From an uncultured Caryophanales bacterium (GTDB lineage: Bacteria; Bacillota_I; Bacilli_A; RFN20; CAG-449), in contig CAMCEE010000011.1 in NCBI GenBank assembly GCA_945873815.1, positions 1 to 63,732 of the forward strand: a DNA stretch of 63,732 nt, given 5' to 3'. How positions within the stretch are numbered: position 1 is the first letter of the stretch; the number at the start of each line of letters is the position of its first letter. A model generated the notes under the pieces. It saw nothing but the letters and a program-made list of their open reading frames with translations, was not told the origin of the DNA and did not search any database. Made by a program: the position numbers and the translations under genes. This document shows positions 53,531-61,468 of the stretch, in pieces.

Positions 53531-54622
53531 ATGAATAATTTAGATGAAGAAAGAATATTGATCAATTCAATTGATGATGAAATGTTAATGCTTTTTATAA
53601 AAAGAATGGAAGTAGCAAAAAGAATAGGACAATATAAATTTGAAAATAACCTACCTATTTTAGATAAGAAAAGAGAAGAGGAAATCATTGCTTCAAGAGT
53701 GAAAGACATTGAAGATGAAGAAATGAAAGAATATATAATTCAATTTTTAAAAGAATTAATGAATATTTCTAAAAGAGTACAAGAGAATGTTATTGTAGGT
53801 AAAAAGGTTGCTTATTGTGGGGTTGAAGGTGCTTTTGCACAAATTGCTTCTAAAAGAGTATTTGATAAAGCGGAATTAATAGGATATCCTGATTTTTCTT
53901 CGGCATATCAAGCAGTTGAAAATGGAGAATGCGATAGAGCGTGTTTACCAATTGAAAATTCAAATGTCGGAGATGTTGGAAGCGTAATGGATTTAGTATT
54001 TCAAGGCTCTCTTTATATCAATAAGATTTATGAACTAGAAATCGATCAATGTTTGTTAGGAGTAAAAGGAACGACAATTGATTCCATTAAAACTATTATT
54101 TCTCATCCTCAAGCGTTATCTCAATGTAAAAAGTTTATTGATAGTCATTCATATAATACGATGGAATATGGGAATACCGCTTTAGCAGCAAAGGAAGTTG
54201 TTAAACTTAATGATCCTTCTATTGCTGTGATTGCAAGTGCAGAAACTGCAACGCTTTATGGATTAGATATCATTAAAGAAAAAGTCAATACAAGTAGAGA
54301 TAACACTACAAGATTCGCAATGTTTTCAAATAAAATAACTTTGCCAAATAAAGAAAGTAAAGTCGGAGAAAATTTTATTATTGTTTTTACTTGTAAAAAT
54401 GAAGCAGGATCTTTAGCAAAAACATTAAATATTATTGGCGCGCATTCCTTTAATATGAGAAACTTAAGAAGTAGACCATTAAAAGGATTGATGTGGAATT
54501 ATTATTTCTTTGTTGAATTGGAAGGTAACGTTAATTCTCAAGATGGACAAGATATGATGCAAGAACTAAAACCATTCTGTGATTTATTACGATTAGTTGG
54601 AACGTATAATTCCAATAAATAA
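53531..54622 (+). CDS. pheA: Bifunctional chorismate mutase/prephenate dehydratase (P-protein)
   Basis: A 363-residue enzyme that turns chorismate into phenylpyruvate. Residues 1-85 are an AroQ-type chorismate mutase (LINSIDDEMLMLFIKRMEVA, then KRIGQYK). Residues about 90-265 are prephenate dehydratase (VAYCGVEGAFAQIASKRVF, then LPIENSNVGDVGSVMDLV and the catalytic NTTRFAMFSNK). Residues 275-363 form an ACT regulatory domain (GSLAKTLNIIGAHSFNMRNL), so feedback inhibition by phenylalanine is expected. The ATG at 53522 is only one base from AAGGA; the ATG at 53531 has normal spacing. Confidence 0.95.
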   Translation: MNNLDEERILINSIDDEMLMLFIKRMEVAKRIGQYKFENNLPILDKKREEEIIASRVKDIEDEEMKEYIIQFLKELMNISKRVQENVIVGKKVAYCGVEGAFAQIASKRVFDKAELIGYPDFSSAYQAVENGECDRACLPIENSNVGDVGSVMDLVFQGSLYINKIYELEIDQCLLGVKGTTIDSIKTIISHPQALSQCKKFIDSHSYNTMEYGNTALAAKEVVKLNDPSIAVIASAETATLYGLDIIKEKVNTSRDNTTRFAMFSNKITLPNKESKVGENFIIVFTCKNEAGSLAKTLNIIGAHSFNMRNLRSRPLKGLMWNYYFFVELEGNVNSQDGQDMMQELKPFCDLLRLVGTYNSNK

Positions 54623-54637
54623 TAGGAGGTAGAAACT

Positions 54638-55681
54638 ATGAATATGGATTTTAAAAGGAAACTTCCAATTCCAAAAGAAATAAAGGAAATGTACCCTTTA
54701 GATGAAAAAAGCAAAGAGATTAAAAGAAAAAATGACGAGGAGATTAAAGCAATCTTTGAAGGGAAAAGCGATAAATTACTTCTTGTTATTGGACCTTGTA
54801 GTGCAGATAGGGAAGATGCGGTAATCGATTATATTTCTCGTTTAAGAAAGGTTCAAGAAGAAGTAAAAGATGTAATATGCATTGTCCCACGTATTTACAC
54901 AAATAAACCAAGAACTAATGGTACGGGATATAAAGGAATGTTACATCAACCTGATCCTAATTCAAATCCAGATATGTTAAAGGGATTGATCGCGATTAGA
55001 AAACTTCATTTAAGAGCAATTAAGGAAACAGGTTTTAGTTGTGCAGATGAAATGCTTTATCCTGAAAACCATCGTTATCTTTCAGATTTATTATCTTATG
55101 TTGCAGTAGGAGCAAGATCTGTTGAAAATCAACAACATAGATTAACCGCGAGTGGAATTGATCTTCCTGTTGGTATGAAGAATCCTACAAGTGGAGATAT
55201 TTCTGTTATGTTAAATGCAATTCATGCGAGCCAACATGCCCATACTTTCATCTATCGTGGATGGGAAGTTACATCAACTGGTAATCCATTGAGTCATGCT
55301 ATTTTAAGAGGATATGTTGATCAAGATGGTAAATCATATCCAAATTATCATTATGAGGATTTATTGTCTTTAGCAAAAATGTATGATTCTGAGCATTTTG
55401 AAAATCCAGCTGTTATTGTTGATTGTAACCATTCAAATTCGGGAAAGAAATATCTTGAGCAAATTAGAATTGCAAAAGAAGTATTACATTCTGCAAATCA
55501 TAATGAATTAATTTATAAGATGGTAAAGGGATTAATGATTGAATCGTATATCGAAGATGGTTCACAAAAAATTGAGGAAGGAGTGTATGGTAAATCAATT
55601 ACAGATCCTTGCCTTGGATGGGATAAAACGGAAGCATTAATTCTTGAATTAGCAGCGATTAGAAGAGCAAATATGAAGTAG
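54638..55681 (+). CDS. aroF: 3-deoxy-7-phosphoheptulonate (DAHP) synthase
   Basis: A 347-residue type I DAHP synthase, the first enzyme of aromatic amino-acid biosynthesis, condensing phosphoenolpyruvate with erythrose-4-phosphate. Conserved blocks: LLVIGPCSADREDAVIDYIS, RIYTNKPRTNGTGYKGMLHQ, GARSVENQQHRLTASGIDLP, VGMKNPTSGD, and VIVDCNHSNSGKKYLEQI with metal ligands. AGGAGG precedes the ATG 15 bases after pheA stops. As a phenylalanine-type operon gene it is probably feedback-regulated, which the sequence alone does not show. The symbol denotes the enzyme type, not a proven isozyme. Confidence 0.93.
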   Translation: MNMDFKRKLPIPKEIKEMYPLDEKSKEIKRKNDEEIKAIFEGKSDKLLLVIGPCSADREDAVIDYISRLRKVQEEVKDVICIVPRIYTNKPRTNGTGYKGMLHQPDPNSNPDMLKGLIAIRKLHLRAIKETGFSCADEMLYPENHRYLSDLLSYVAVGARSVENQQHRLTASGIDLPVGMKNPTSGDISVMLNAIHASQHAHTFIYRGWEVTSTGNPLSHAILRGYVDQDGKSYPNYHYEDLLSLAKMYDSEHFENPAVIVDCNHSNSGKKYLEQIRIAKEVLHSANHNELIYKMVKGLMIESYIEDGSQKIEEGVYGKSITDPCLGWDKTEALILELAAIRRANMK

Positions 55682-55688
55682 TGGAGAT

Positions 55689-55717
55689 TGGGCTTAACTC
55701 TTATAGGGTGAAGCCCA
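55689..55717 (+). terminator. Terminator-like stem-loop after the aromatic operon
   Basis: TTGGGCTT and AAGCCCAA form an 8-bp stem; a T run comes only some 12 bases later, so termination efficiency is uncertain. The rest of the 280-base gap holds an inverted repeat (AATGAGT/ACTCATT at 55848-55867) and no gene. Confidence 0.55.
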
Positions 55718-55960
55718 AAAACCGCTATTTTTTTATCGATATTTTTATCGAAAATACATATAATATAAACAAATAAATAAGTAAAAAAGTATCGATTTTC
55801 CCTAAAAATCGGCTATTTTGCATTAAATAGCTTGTGCGTTAAGTACAAATGAGTGCCACAACTCATTCTGAAAGTGTTTTCATGAGTATTTCTCTTTATT
55901 TGATAGCATAGCTATGTTAAAATAAATTGCTCGGTGAAAGCCGGTAGATTGGAGGAATCT

Positions 55961-56701
55961 GTGAAAGGAAAAATTCATTCTTATTTCGCTGGTGGAACAG
56001 TTGATGGACCTGGAATTCGTTATGTAATTTTTGTAAAAGGATGTCCACTTAGATGCAAATATTGTCATAACCCTGATACTTGGACTCAGGAAGGTGCCTT
56101 GGAAGAAGATGTTATATCCATTGCCTCTAAAGCTCTTAAATATAAAAACTATTTTGGAACCAAAGGTGGAATAACTGTTACTGGTGGAGAACCACTTGTA
56201 CAAATTGATTTCCTTATTGAACTATTTAAAGAACTAAAGAAAGAGAATATCCATTGTGCAATTGATACTTCGGGAATTATCTTTGATCGTTCTAACAAGA
56301 TGATTATGGATAAAATGGATGAATTGATGAAATATACTGATCTTGTTCTTCTTGATATCAAACATATCGATGATGAAGAACATATAAAACTCACAGGAAA
56401 ATCAAATAAGAACGTACTTGATTTTGCAAGATATCTTGACGAAAAAAAGATTAAAGTATGGATAAGACATGTACTTATCCCTTCCATCACATTGAATGAT
56501 GAGTATCTATGTAAAACAAAAGCGTTCATTGATACGTTGTCTAATGTTGAAAAGGTCGAAATTCTTCCTTATCACACAATGGGAAAAACAAAGTATGAAC
56601 AACTTGGAATTAAATATCCTTTAGAAGGAATTGAACCTCCAACAAAAGAAGAAGTTATTCATGCTAAAAAGATGTTAGGAGTTATTAAAGATGTTACTTA
56701 A
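55961..56701 (+). CDS. pflA: Pyruvate formate-lyase activating enzyme
   Basis: A 246-residue radical SAM enzyme that installs the glycyl radical on pyruvate formate-lyase. The CxxxCxxC cluster motif is in IFVKGCPLRCKYCHNPDTW, followed by GGITVTGGEPLVQIDFLI and the C-terminal YHTMGKTKYEQLGIKYPL. The start is a GTG with GGAGG five bases before it; another GTG at 55934 lacks a ribosome site. Its stop overlaps the next gene by 11 bases. Confidence 0.93.
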   Translation: MKGKIHSYFAGGTVDGPGIRYVIFVKGCPLRCKYCHNPDTWTQEGALEEDVISIASKALKYKNYFGTKGGITVTGGEPLVQIDFLIELFKELKKENIHCAIDTSGIIFDRSNKMIMDKMDELMKYTDLVLLDIKHIDDEEHIKLTGKSNKNVLDFARYLDEKKIKVWIRHVLIPSITLNDEYLCKTKAFIDTLSNVEKVEILPYHTMGKTKYEQLGIKYPLEGIEPPTKEEVIHAKKMLGVIKDVT

Positions 56702-56993
56702 TGACAAAAACTACAAAGAAAATCTCAAAGGAACTTGTGTTGTTGAAGTTTCAGGTGAGTCGTGTGCTAACTGCTTATCGCTTATGCCTGTATTAAATGA
56801 TCTAGTTTCAAAAAGAGATGATGTCGTATTACACCATGTGGAAGTAGATGATTACTCCATGGGATTCGTTCAAGAATATGAGATTTATAGCGTACCGACA
56901 ATATTGATTCTTAAAGATGGGAAGGAAGTTTCTAGATGTAGAGGCTTTCAACCAGAAGAAATCTTAGAAGTATGGTTAAATGCAAAAATATAG
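56691..56993 (+). CDS. Thioredoxin-like protein inside the PFL operon
   Basis: A 100-residue thioredoxin-fold protein. The redox motif is CANC in [20 protein letters not shown] (thioredoxin usually has CGPC), and the conserved cis-Pro is in [20 protein letters not shown]. It lacks an export signal, so it is cytoplasmic. It overlaps pflA by 11 bases, has its own AGGAG site nine bases upstream, and ends 20 bases before the PFL core gene. Placement suggests a redox role for PFL or its activating enzyme, for example keeping active-site Cys residues reduced. Confidence 0.85.
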   Translation: MLLNDKNYKENLKGTCVVEVSGESCANCLSLMPVLNDLVSKRDDVVLHHVEVDDYSMGFVQEYEIYSVPTILILKDGKEVSRCRGFQPEEILEVWLNAKI

Positions 56994-57013
56994 AAAAAGA
57001 GGAGATTATAAGA

Positions 57014-59047
57014 ATGATGTACAAAGGATGGGAAGGCTTCAATTTAGGTAAATGGAGCAATGATGAAGTTAATGTTCGTGACTTTATTCAAAGAAACTAC
57101 ACACCATATGATGGAGATGATTCTTTCTTGGAAGGACCAACAGAAGCAACTAAAAAATTATGGGATATTATCTTAGACTTATCTAAGAAAGAAAGAGAAG
57201 CAGGCGGAGTATTAAAAGCTGATACTGAAATCGTTTCAACAATTACTTCACATGCACCTGGTTACTTAGATAAAGATTTAGAAAAGATTGTTGGTTTACA
57301 AACAGATGAACCATTCAAGAGATCTTTACAACCATTTGGTGGTATTAAAATGGCTACTCAAGCAGCAGAAATGTATGGTTATCAAGTAAGTGATGAAGTA
57401 AAGACAATCTTTACAAAATATAGAAAAACACATAATGACGGTGTATTTGATGCTTATACTCCAGAGATGAGATTAGCAAGAACTGCACATATCTTAACTG
57501 GTTTACCTGATACATATGGTAGAGGCCGTATTGTTGGAGATTATCGTAGATTAGCATTATATGGTGTTGATTACTTAATTAGACATAAAGAATTAGATAA
57601 ATCTTTAATCGATGGGGAAATGTTCCCAGATAAAGTAAGAGATAGAGAAGAAATTGCAGAACAAATCAAAGCATTAAAAGCTTTAAAAGAAATGGCTGCA
57701 AGCTATGGATTTGATATTTCTGAACCAGCAAAAACTGCTCAAGAAGCAATTCAAGCATTGTACTTTGGTTACTTGGCTGCAGTTAAGGATCAAAATGGTG
57801 CAGCGATGTCAATCGGTAGAAACTCAACATTCTTAGATATCTACATTGAAAGAGATTTAAGAAAAGGCTTGATCACTGAAAAAGAAGCTCAAGAATTAAT
57901 TGACCACTTCATCATGAAATTAAGAATTGTTAAATTCATGAGAATTCAATCATACAACGAATTATTCTCAGGTGATCCTACATGGGTAACAGAAACAATT
58001 GGTGGTATGGGAGTTGATGGAAGATCATTAGTTACTAAAAACTCATTCCGTGTATTGCATACTCTTGTAAACTTAGGACCAGCACCAGAACCAAATTTAA
58101 CAGTTTTATGGAGTAAAAATCTTCCAGAAAACTTCAAAAAATTCTGTGCAAGAATCTCAATTGAGACATCTTCAATTCAATATGAATCAGACGACTTAAT
58201 GAGACCAGATATGGGTGATGATTATTGTATCGCTTGCTGCGTTTCTTCCATGAGACAAGGTAAAGATATGCAATTCTTCGGCGCAAGAGCAAACTTGGCA
58301 AAATGTTTATTATACGCAATAAATGGTGGTGCAGATATCGTTACAATGGATAAGAAGACAGGAAAACCTCTTCAAGTATCACCTAAATTTGCTCCAATTA
58401 CTTCAAATGAACCATTAAATTATGACGAAGTAATCGAGAAATATACAACAATGATGGAATGGCTCGCAGGTTTATATGTAAATACATTAAATCTAATTCA
58501 TTATATGCATGATAAATATGCTTATGAAGCAATTGAAATGGCATTACATGATTCAAAGGTAACAAGATATTTTGCAACAGGTATTGCTGGATTATCTTGT
58601 GCAGTTGATAGTTTATCTGCAATTAAATATGCAAAAGTTACTCCAATCCGTAATGAATTCGGATTAGTAGTTGATTATAAAACGGAAGGCGATTTCCCAA
58701 AATATGGTAACAACGATGATAGAGTTGATGAAATCGCAGTATGGTTGGTTAAAACCTTCATGAATATGATAAAGAAACATTATACATATCGTGAATCAAT
58801 TCCAACTATGTCAATCTTAACTATCACATCTAACGTTGTCTATGGTAAAAAGACAGGTAATACACCAGATGGAAGAAGAGCTGGCGAACCATTAGCTCCA
58901 GGTGCAAACCCAATGCATGGTCGTGATACAAATGGTGCATTAGCATCACTTGAATCAGTCGCAAAATTACCATTTGATTATTCAAGAGATGGTATTTCAA
59001 ATACTTTCTCAATCACACCTGAATCTCTAGGAAAAGATGAGGATTAG
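57014..59047 (+). CDS. pflB: Pyruvate formate-lyase core subunit (split enzyme, lacks the glycyl-radical domain)
   Basis: A 677-residue protein matching PFL from its N-terminus ([20 protein letters not shown]) through the active-site Cys pair Cys408-Cys409 in [17 protein letters not shown] and up to the [12 protein letters not shown] linker, where it stops. PFL (about 750-760 residues) normally continues into the RVSGYAV glycyl-radical loop; here that part is a separate gene 18 bases downstream. Together the two total 754 residues, the length of a complete enzyme. An earlier in-frame codon at 56972 lies inside the thioredoxin gene; GAGGAG precedes the ATG at 57014. The reaction is pyruvate plus CoA to acetyl-CoA and formate. 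Confidence 0.95.
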   Translation: MMYKGWEGFNLGKWSNDEVNVRDFIQRNYTPYDGDDSFLEGPTEATKKLWDIILDLSKKEREAGGVLKADTEIVSTITSHAPGYLDKDLEKIVGLQTDEPFKRSLQPFGGIKMATQAAEMYGYQVSDEVKTIFTKYRKTHNDGVFDAYTPEMRLARTAHILTGLPDTYGRGRIVGDYRRLALYGVDYLIRHKELDKSLIDGEMFPDKVRDREEIAEQIKALKALKEMAASYGFDISEPAKTAQEAIQALYFGYLAAVKDQNGAAMSIGRNSTFLDIYIERDLRKGLITEKEAQELIDHFIMKLRIVKFMRIQSYNELFSGDPTWVTETIGGMGVDGRSLVTKNSFRVLHTLVNLGPAPEPNLTVLWSKNLPENFKKFCARISIETSSIQYESDDLMRPDMGDDYCIACCVSSMRQGKDMQFFGARANLAKCLLYAINGGADIVTMDKKTGKPLQVSPKFAPITSNEPLNYDEVIEKYTTMMEWLAGLYVNTLNLIHYMHDKYAYEAIEMALHDSKVTRYFATGIAGLSCAVDSLSAIKYAKVTPIRNEFGLVVDYKTEGDFPKYGNNDDRVDEIAVWLVKTFMNMIKKHYTYRESIPTMSILTITSNVVYGKKTGNTPDGRRAGEPLAPGANPMHGRDTNGALASLESVAKLPFDYSRDGISNTFSITPESLGKDED

Positions 59048-59065
59048 TTTTAGGAGGTAGAATTT

Positions 59066-59299
59066 ATGTCACAAAGAGTAGATAATTTAGTAAACATGCT
59101 CGATACTTACGTTGCTGATGGTGGATATCACCTAAATGTTAATGTTTTCAATAGAGAAACATTATTAGATGCACAAAAACATCCAGAAAAATATCCACAA
59201 TTAACAATTCGTGTTTCAGGATATGCAGTTAACTTCATCAAATTATCAAAAGAACAACAAGATGATGTTATTTCAAGAACAATTCACGAATCAATGTAA
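59066..59299 (+). CDS. Pyruvate formate-lyase glycyl-radical subunit
   Basis: A 77-residue protein equal to the C-terminal domain of PFL and to GrcA/YfiD. It contains [20 protein letters not shown], then [20 protein letters not shown], with the radical-bearing Gly52, and ends SRTIHESM. It has its own AGGAGG nine bases before the ATG. In enterobacteria GrcA is a spare part that repairs cleaved PFL; here no full-length PFL is visible in the window, so this protein would have to complement the core subunit for any activity. Confidence 0.95.
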   Translation: MSQRVDNLVNMLDTYVADGGYHLNVNVFNRETLLDAQKHPEKYPQLTIRVSGYAVNFIKLSKEQQDDVISRTIHESM

Positions 59300-59315
59300 T
59301 TAGAGATAATTAATA

Positions 59316-59355
59316 AAAGATGGAGGGAGTTTAGTCGTTTCCTTCATCTTTTTTT
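59316..59355 (+). terminator. Rho-independent terminator of the PFL operon
   Basis: AAAGATGGAGGGA pairs with TTCCTTCATCTTT (G-T pairs allowed), followed by a T run. Confidence 0.85.
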
Positions 59356-59430
59356 ATGTTTTATGTCGATATTAAATTATTCACATTGAAATTGATCATG
59401 CAATATATAATATAAATCTATTCATATTGC

Positions 59431-60729
59431 TTAAATCGTAATTAGTAAAGTAGATAATGCGATTAATAGGGTTGGAATAGAGATTATTGTTCCATATTTT
59501 ATGAAGTCTATAAATGAGTATTTGACATTATATTTTGATAATAAATTCGTAAACATTATTCCTGCAAGCGCGCCAAGAGGAGTTAAAAAAGCACCAATAT
59601 TAGAACCGATTATAGAGGCATAAATAGCTTTAAGATTTTCTAATTGACTCATTTGAGGAAGAGTTGAAAATAATACGCTCATTGGAATATTATTCATGAT
59701 ATTTGAGAATATGAAACTAGAGAAACCGTATTTGTATATAATTAATTCATTTCCTAAAATAGATGCTAAATATGAACTAATTCCTTGCTCATTTAATGCT
59801 GAAACGATAACAAACATAGATAAAACAAATGGTATAAGATTATACGGTAATCTTTTAGTAGTTTTAATAATATTAGAGAAGTTTTTATGTTGTATGATAT
59901 TAGAAATAGTAATTGCTAAAACTAAACTAATGGATGAACATAAAGCTACTAACCACATAGGAATATTCAAATAAGATGATATTACAAGAAGTACTAAGCA
60001 TATTGAAAGATGAGATATTCCAATAATAAAATTTGGAATATTGTCAATTTTTGTTTCTTTTGCTTCGTATGATATAGATTTCTGTAATCTTTTTCTAAAT
60101 AAGATAAAGATAAGGAATAATTCGAATAATCCACTTAATAAAGTTGGAAGGAACATCACTTTGATATATCCAATGAAATCAATTCCTAATGATGAAGCAA
60201 GATAGATATTAGTAGGATTTCCAATTATTAACATCATACTCCAAGTGTTAGCTGCGGCGAATTCACCAATTAAATAGGGAATAGGATCTATTTTTGCATT
60301 TTTTGCAAAAAAGCAAATGAAAGGAGTAAAAGTTAGAATAACGATGTCGTTTGACGTGAAAATAGTTAATAAAGATACGAATGCATATAAAATAAGAAAA
60401 AGTGAAACTTGATTATTTTTAGCAAGCTTACTTGCTTTAGAAGCAAGATATGAAAAGAAATTCAATTCATCTAAATAAATTGATAGAAATGTCATTGAAA
60501 AGAATAAAATTAATATTTTAATTGGATTAATCGCGTTGTCTGATAATAAGGTGTCTTTTATTGTTGTAAAAGATACGCATTGAAATATTATCATTAATAA
60601 TGCACTTATTAAGCAAATAATCCAAAACGTATTTATCCTGAAGTTTTTGATCTGAATCTTAGGAAATAATAGAATGGATAGAATCAACAATGCACATGTG
60701 ACTATAAATAAAACTAGTGTTAAAATCAT
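59431..60729 (-). CDS. ArsB/CitM-type ion transporter
   Basis: A 432-residue membrane protein with about 11-12 hydrophobic helices, of the ion-transporter superfamily that includes ArsB, CitMHS and NhaD. The two pseudo-symmetric signature loops are LLTIFTSNDIVILTFTPFIC and SNIMNNIPMSVLFSTLPQ. The ligand could be arsenite, a dicarboxylate or another anion or metal; the divergent CzrA-like repressor and CadA-like ATPase hint at metal or metalloid stress. AAAGG precedes the ATG, right after a 10-bp stem-loop at 60741-60764. Confidence 0.8.
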   Translation of the reverse strand: MILTLVLFIVTCALLILSILLFPKIQIKNFRINTFWIICLISALLMIIFQCVSFTTIKDTLLSDNAINPIKILILFFSMTFLSIYLDELNFFSYLASKASKLAKNNQVSLFLILYAFVSLLTIFTSNDIVILTFTPFICFFAKNAKIDPIPYLIGEFAAANTWSMMLIIGNPTNIYLASSLGIDFIGYIKVMFLPTLLSGLFELFLIFILFRKRLQKSISYEAKETKIDNIPNFIIGISHLSICLVLLVISSYLNIPMWLVALCSSISLVLAITISNIIQHKNFSNIIKTTKRLPYNLIPFVLSMFVIVSALNEQGISSYLASILGNELIIYKYGFSSFIFSNIMNNIPMSVLFSTLPQMSQLENLKAIYASIIGSNIGAFLTPLGALAGIMFTNLLSKYNVKYSFIDFIKYGTIISIPTLLIALSTLLITI

Positions 60730-60740
60730 AATAAAACCTT

Positions 60741-60764
60741 TACCTAACTAATAATAGTTAGGTA
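60741..60764. promoter_or_regulatory. Perfect 10-bp inverted repeat before the transporter start
   Basis: TACCTAACTA-ATAA-TAGTTAGGTA lies 12 bases upstream of the transporter ATG and directly before its AAAGG ribosome site. It could be an operator or an RNA hairpin that controls translation. It is different from the ArsR-type sites nearby. Confidence 0.55.
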
Positions 60765-60806
60765 TAAAATAAGATGCAATAAAAAAATAAAAAAAAATAA
60801 AAAAAT

Positions 60807-60826
60807 AGTTGAATAATCGTTCAACT
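60807..60826. promoter_or_regulatory. ArsR/SmtB-type operator 1
   Basis: AGTTGAATAATCGTTCAACT is an inverted repeat with 7-base arms and a 6-base spacer, matching the TTGAA-N6-TTCAA style of ArsR-family operators. It lies about 30 bases upstream of the repressor gene. Confidence 0.65.
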
Positions 60827-60857
60827 GTTCATATAATATATTTGTACAGGAGGAAAA

Positions 60858-61172
60858 ATGATGGATATAGAGACAATTAAAGCGAAACTTCCAAACGATG
60901 AAGAGATTTATGACTTATCGGAATTATTTAAAGTACTAGGAGATCAAACTAGAACTAAAATCCTAACAGTACTTGAAATCCATGAATTATGTGTCAATGA
61001 TATTGCAAGCGCGTTAAATATGACAAAATCTGCAGTATCTCATCAACTTCGTATTTTGCGTCAATCCAGGCTCATTAAATCAAGAAGAGATGGGAAAGAA
61101 ATCATTTATTCTCTTGACGACAATCATGTTTCACAACTATTTGAATGTGCATTAATACATATTAAGGAATAA
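60858..61172 (+). CDS. ArsR/SmtB-family zinc/cadmium-sensing repressor (CzrA-like)
   Basis: A 104-residue winged-helix repressor. The DNA-recognition region is ASALNMTKSAVSHQLRILRQ. The last helix carries Asp88-x-His90-x10-His101-x2-Glu104, exactly the alpha-5 zinc site of SmtB/CzrA. The other ArsR-family site is not intact (ELCVND instead of ELCVCD), so the sensor is probably for zinc or cobalt by the alpha-5 route rather than cadmium or lead by the alpha-3N route. AGGAGG precedes the ATG. Confidence 0.93.
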   Translation: MMDIETIKAKLPNDEEIYDLSELFKVLGDQTRTKILTVLEIHELCVNDIASALNMTKSAVSHQLRILRQSRLIKSRRDGKEIIYSLDDNHVSQLFECALIHIKE

Positions 61173-61204
61173 AATGGCTACGGCCAATTTATTTTAAGAC
61201 AATA

Positions 61205-61222
61205 GTTGAAAAATTGTTCAAT
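61205..61222. promoter_or_regulatory. ArsR/SmtB-type operator 2
   Basis: GTTGAAAAATTGTTCAAT repeats the TTGAA-N6-TTCAA pattern of operator 1, in the gap before the HMA gene. The same repressor likely controls the export genes separately from its own gene. Confidence 0.65.
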
Positions 61223-61246
61223 TAATCAAAAGAAAGGATAGATTAT

Positions 61247-61459
61247 ATGAGAAAGGTATTTAAGATTGAAGTTGATTGTGCAGTATGTGCGCAAAAATGC
61301 GAGGATGCAATTAAGAAAGTTAATGGAGTATTAGAATGTCAAATTAATTTTATAACGCAAAAGATGACCATTGATATTGATGGTGATTTGGATAAGGTTA
61401 TGAAGGAAGTGGAAAAAGTAGCTAAAAGGATTGAACCTGATTTTGAAATTGAAAGATAG
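61247..61459 (+). CDS. HMA-domain metallochaperone (70 aa)
   Basis: A free-standing heavy-metal-associated domain. The binding motif is DCAVCAQKCE, closer to the DCAxC motif of Zn/Cd ATPase domains than to the MxCxxC of copper chaperones. It lies nine bases before the P-ATPase gene, whose product has no N-terminal HMA domain, so the domain usually fused to CadA/ZntA is encoded separately here. Confidence 0.88.
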   Translation: MRKVFKIEVDCAVCAQKCEDAIKKVNGVLECQINFITQKMTIDIDGDLDKVMKEVEKVAKRIEPDFEIER

Positions 61460-61468
61460 GGTGGTATT

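Noticed and set aside
55848-55867. AATGAGT/ACTCATT inverted repeat upstream of pflA as a Rex or FNR site
   Set aside because: It does not match the TTGTGAA-type Rex or TTGAT-type FNR consensus, so no regulator is assigned.
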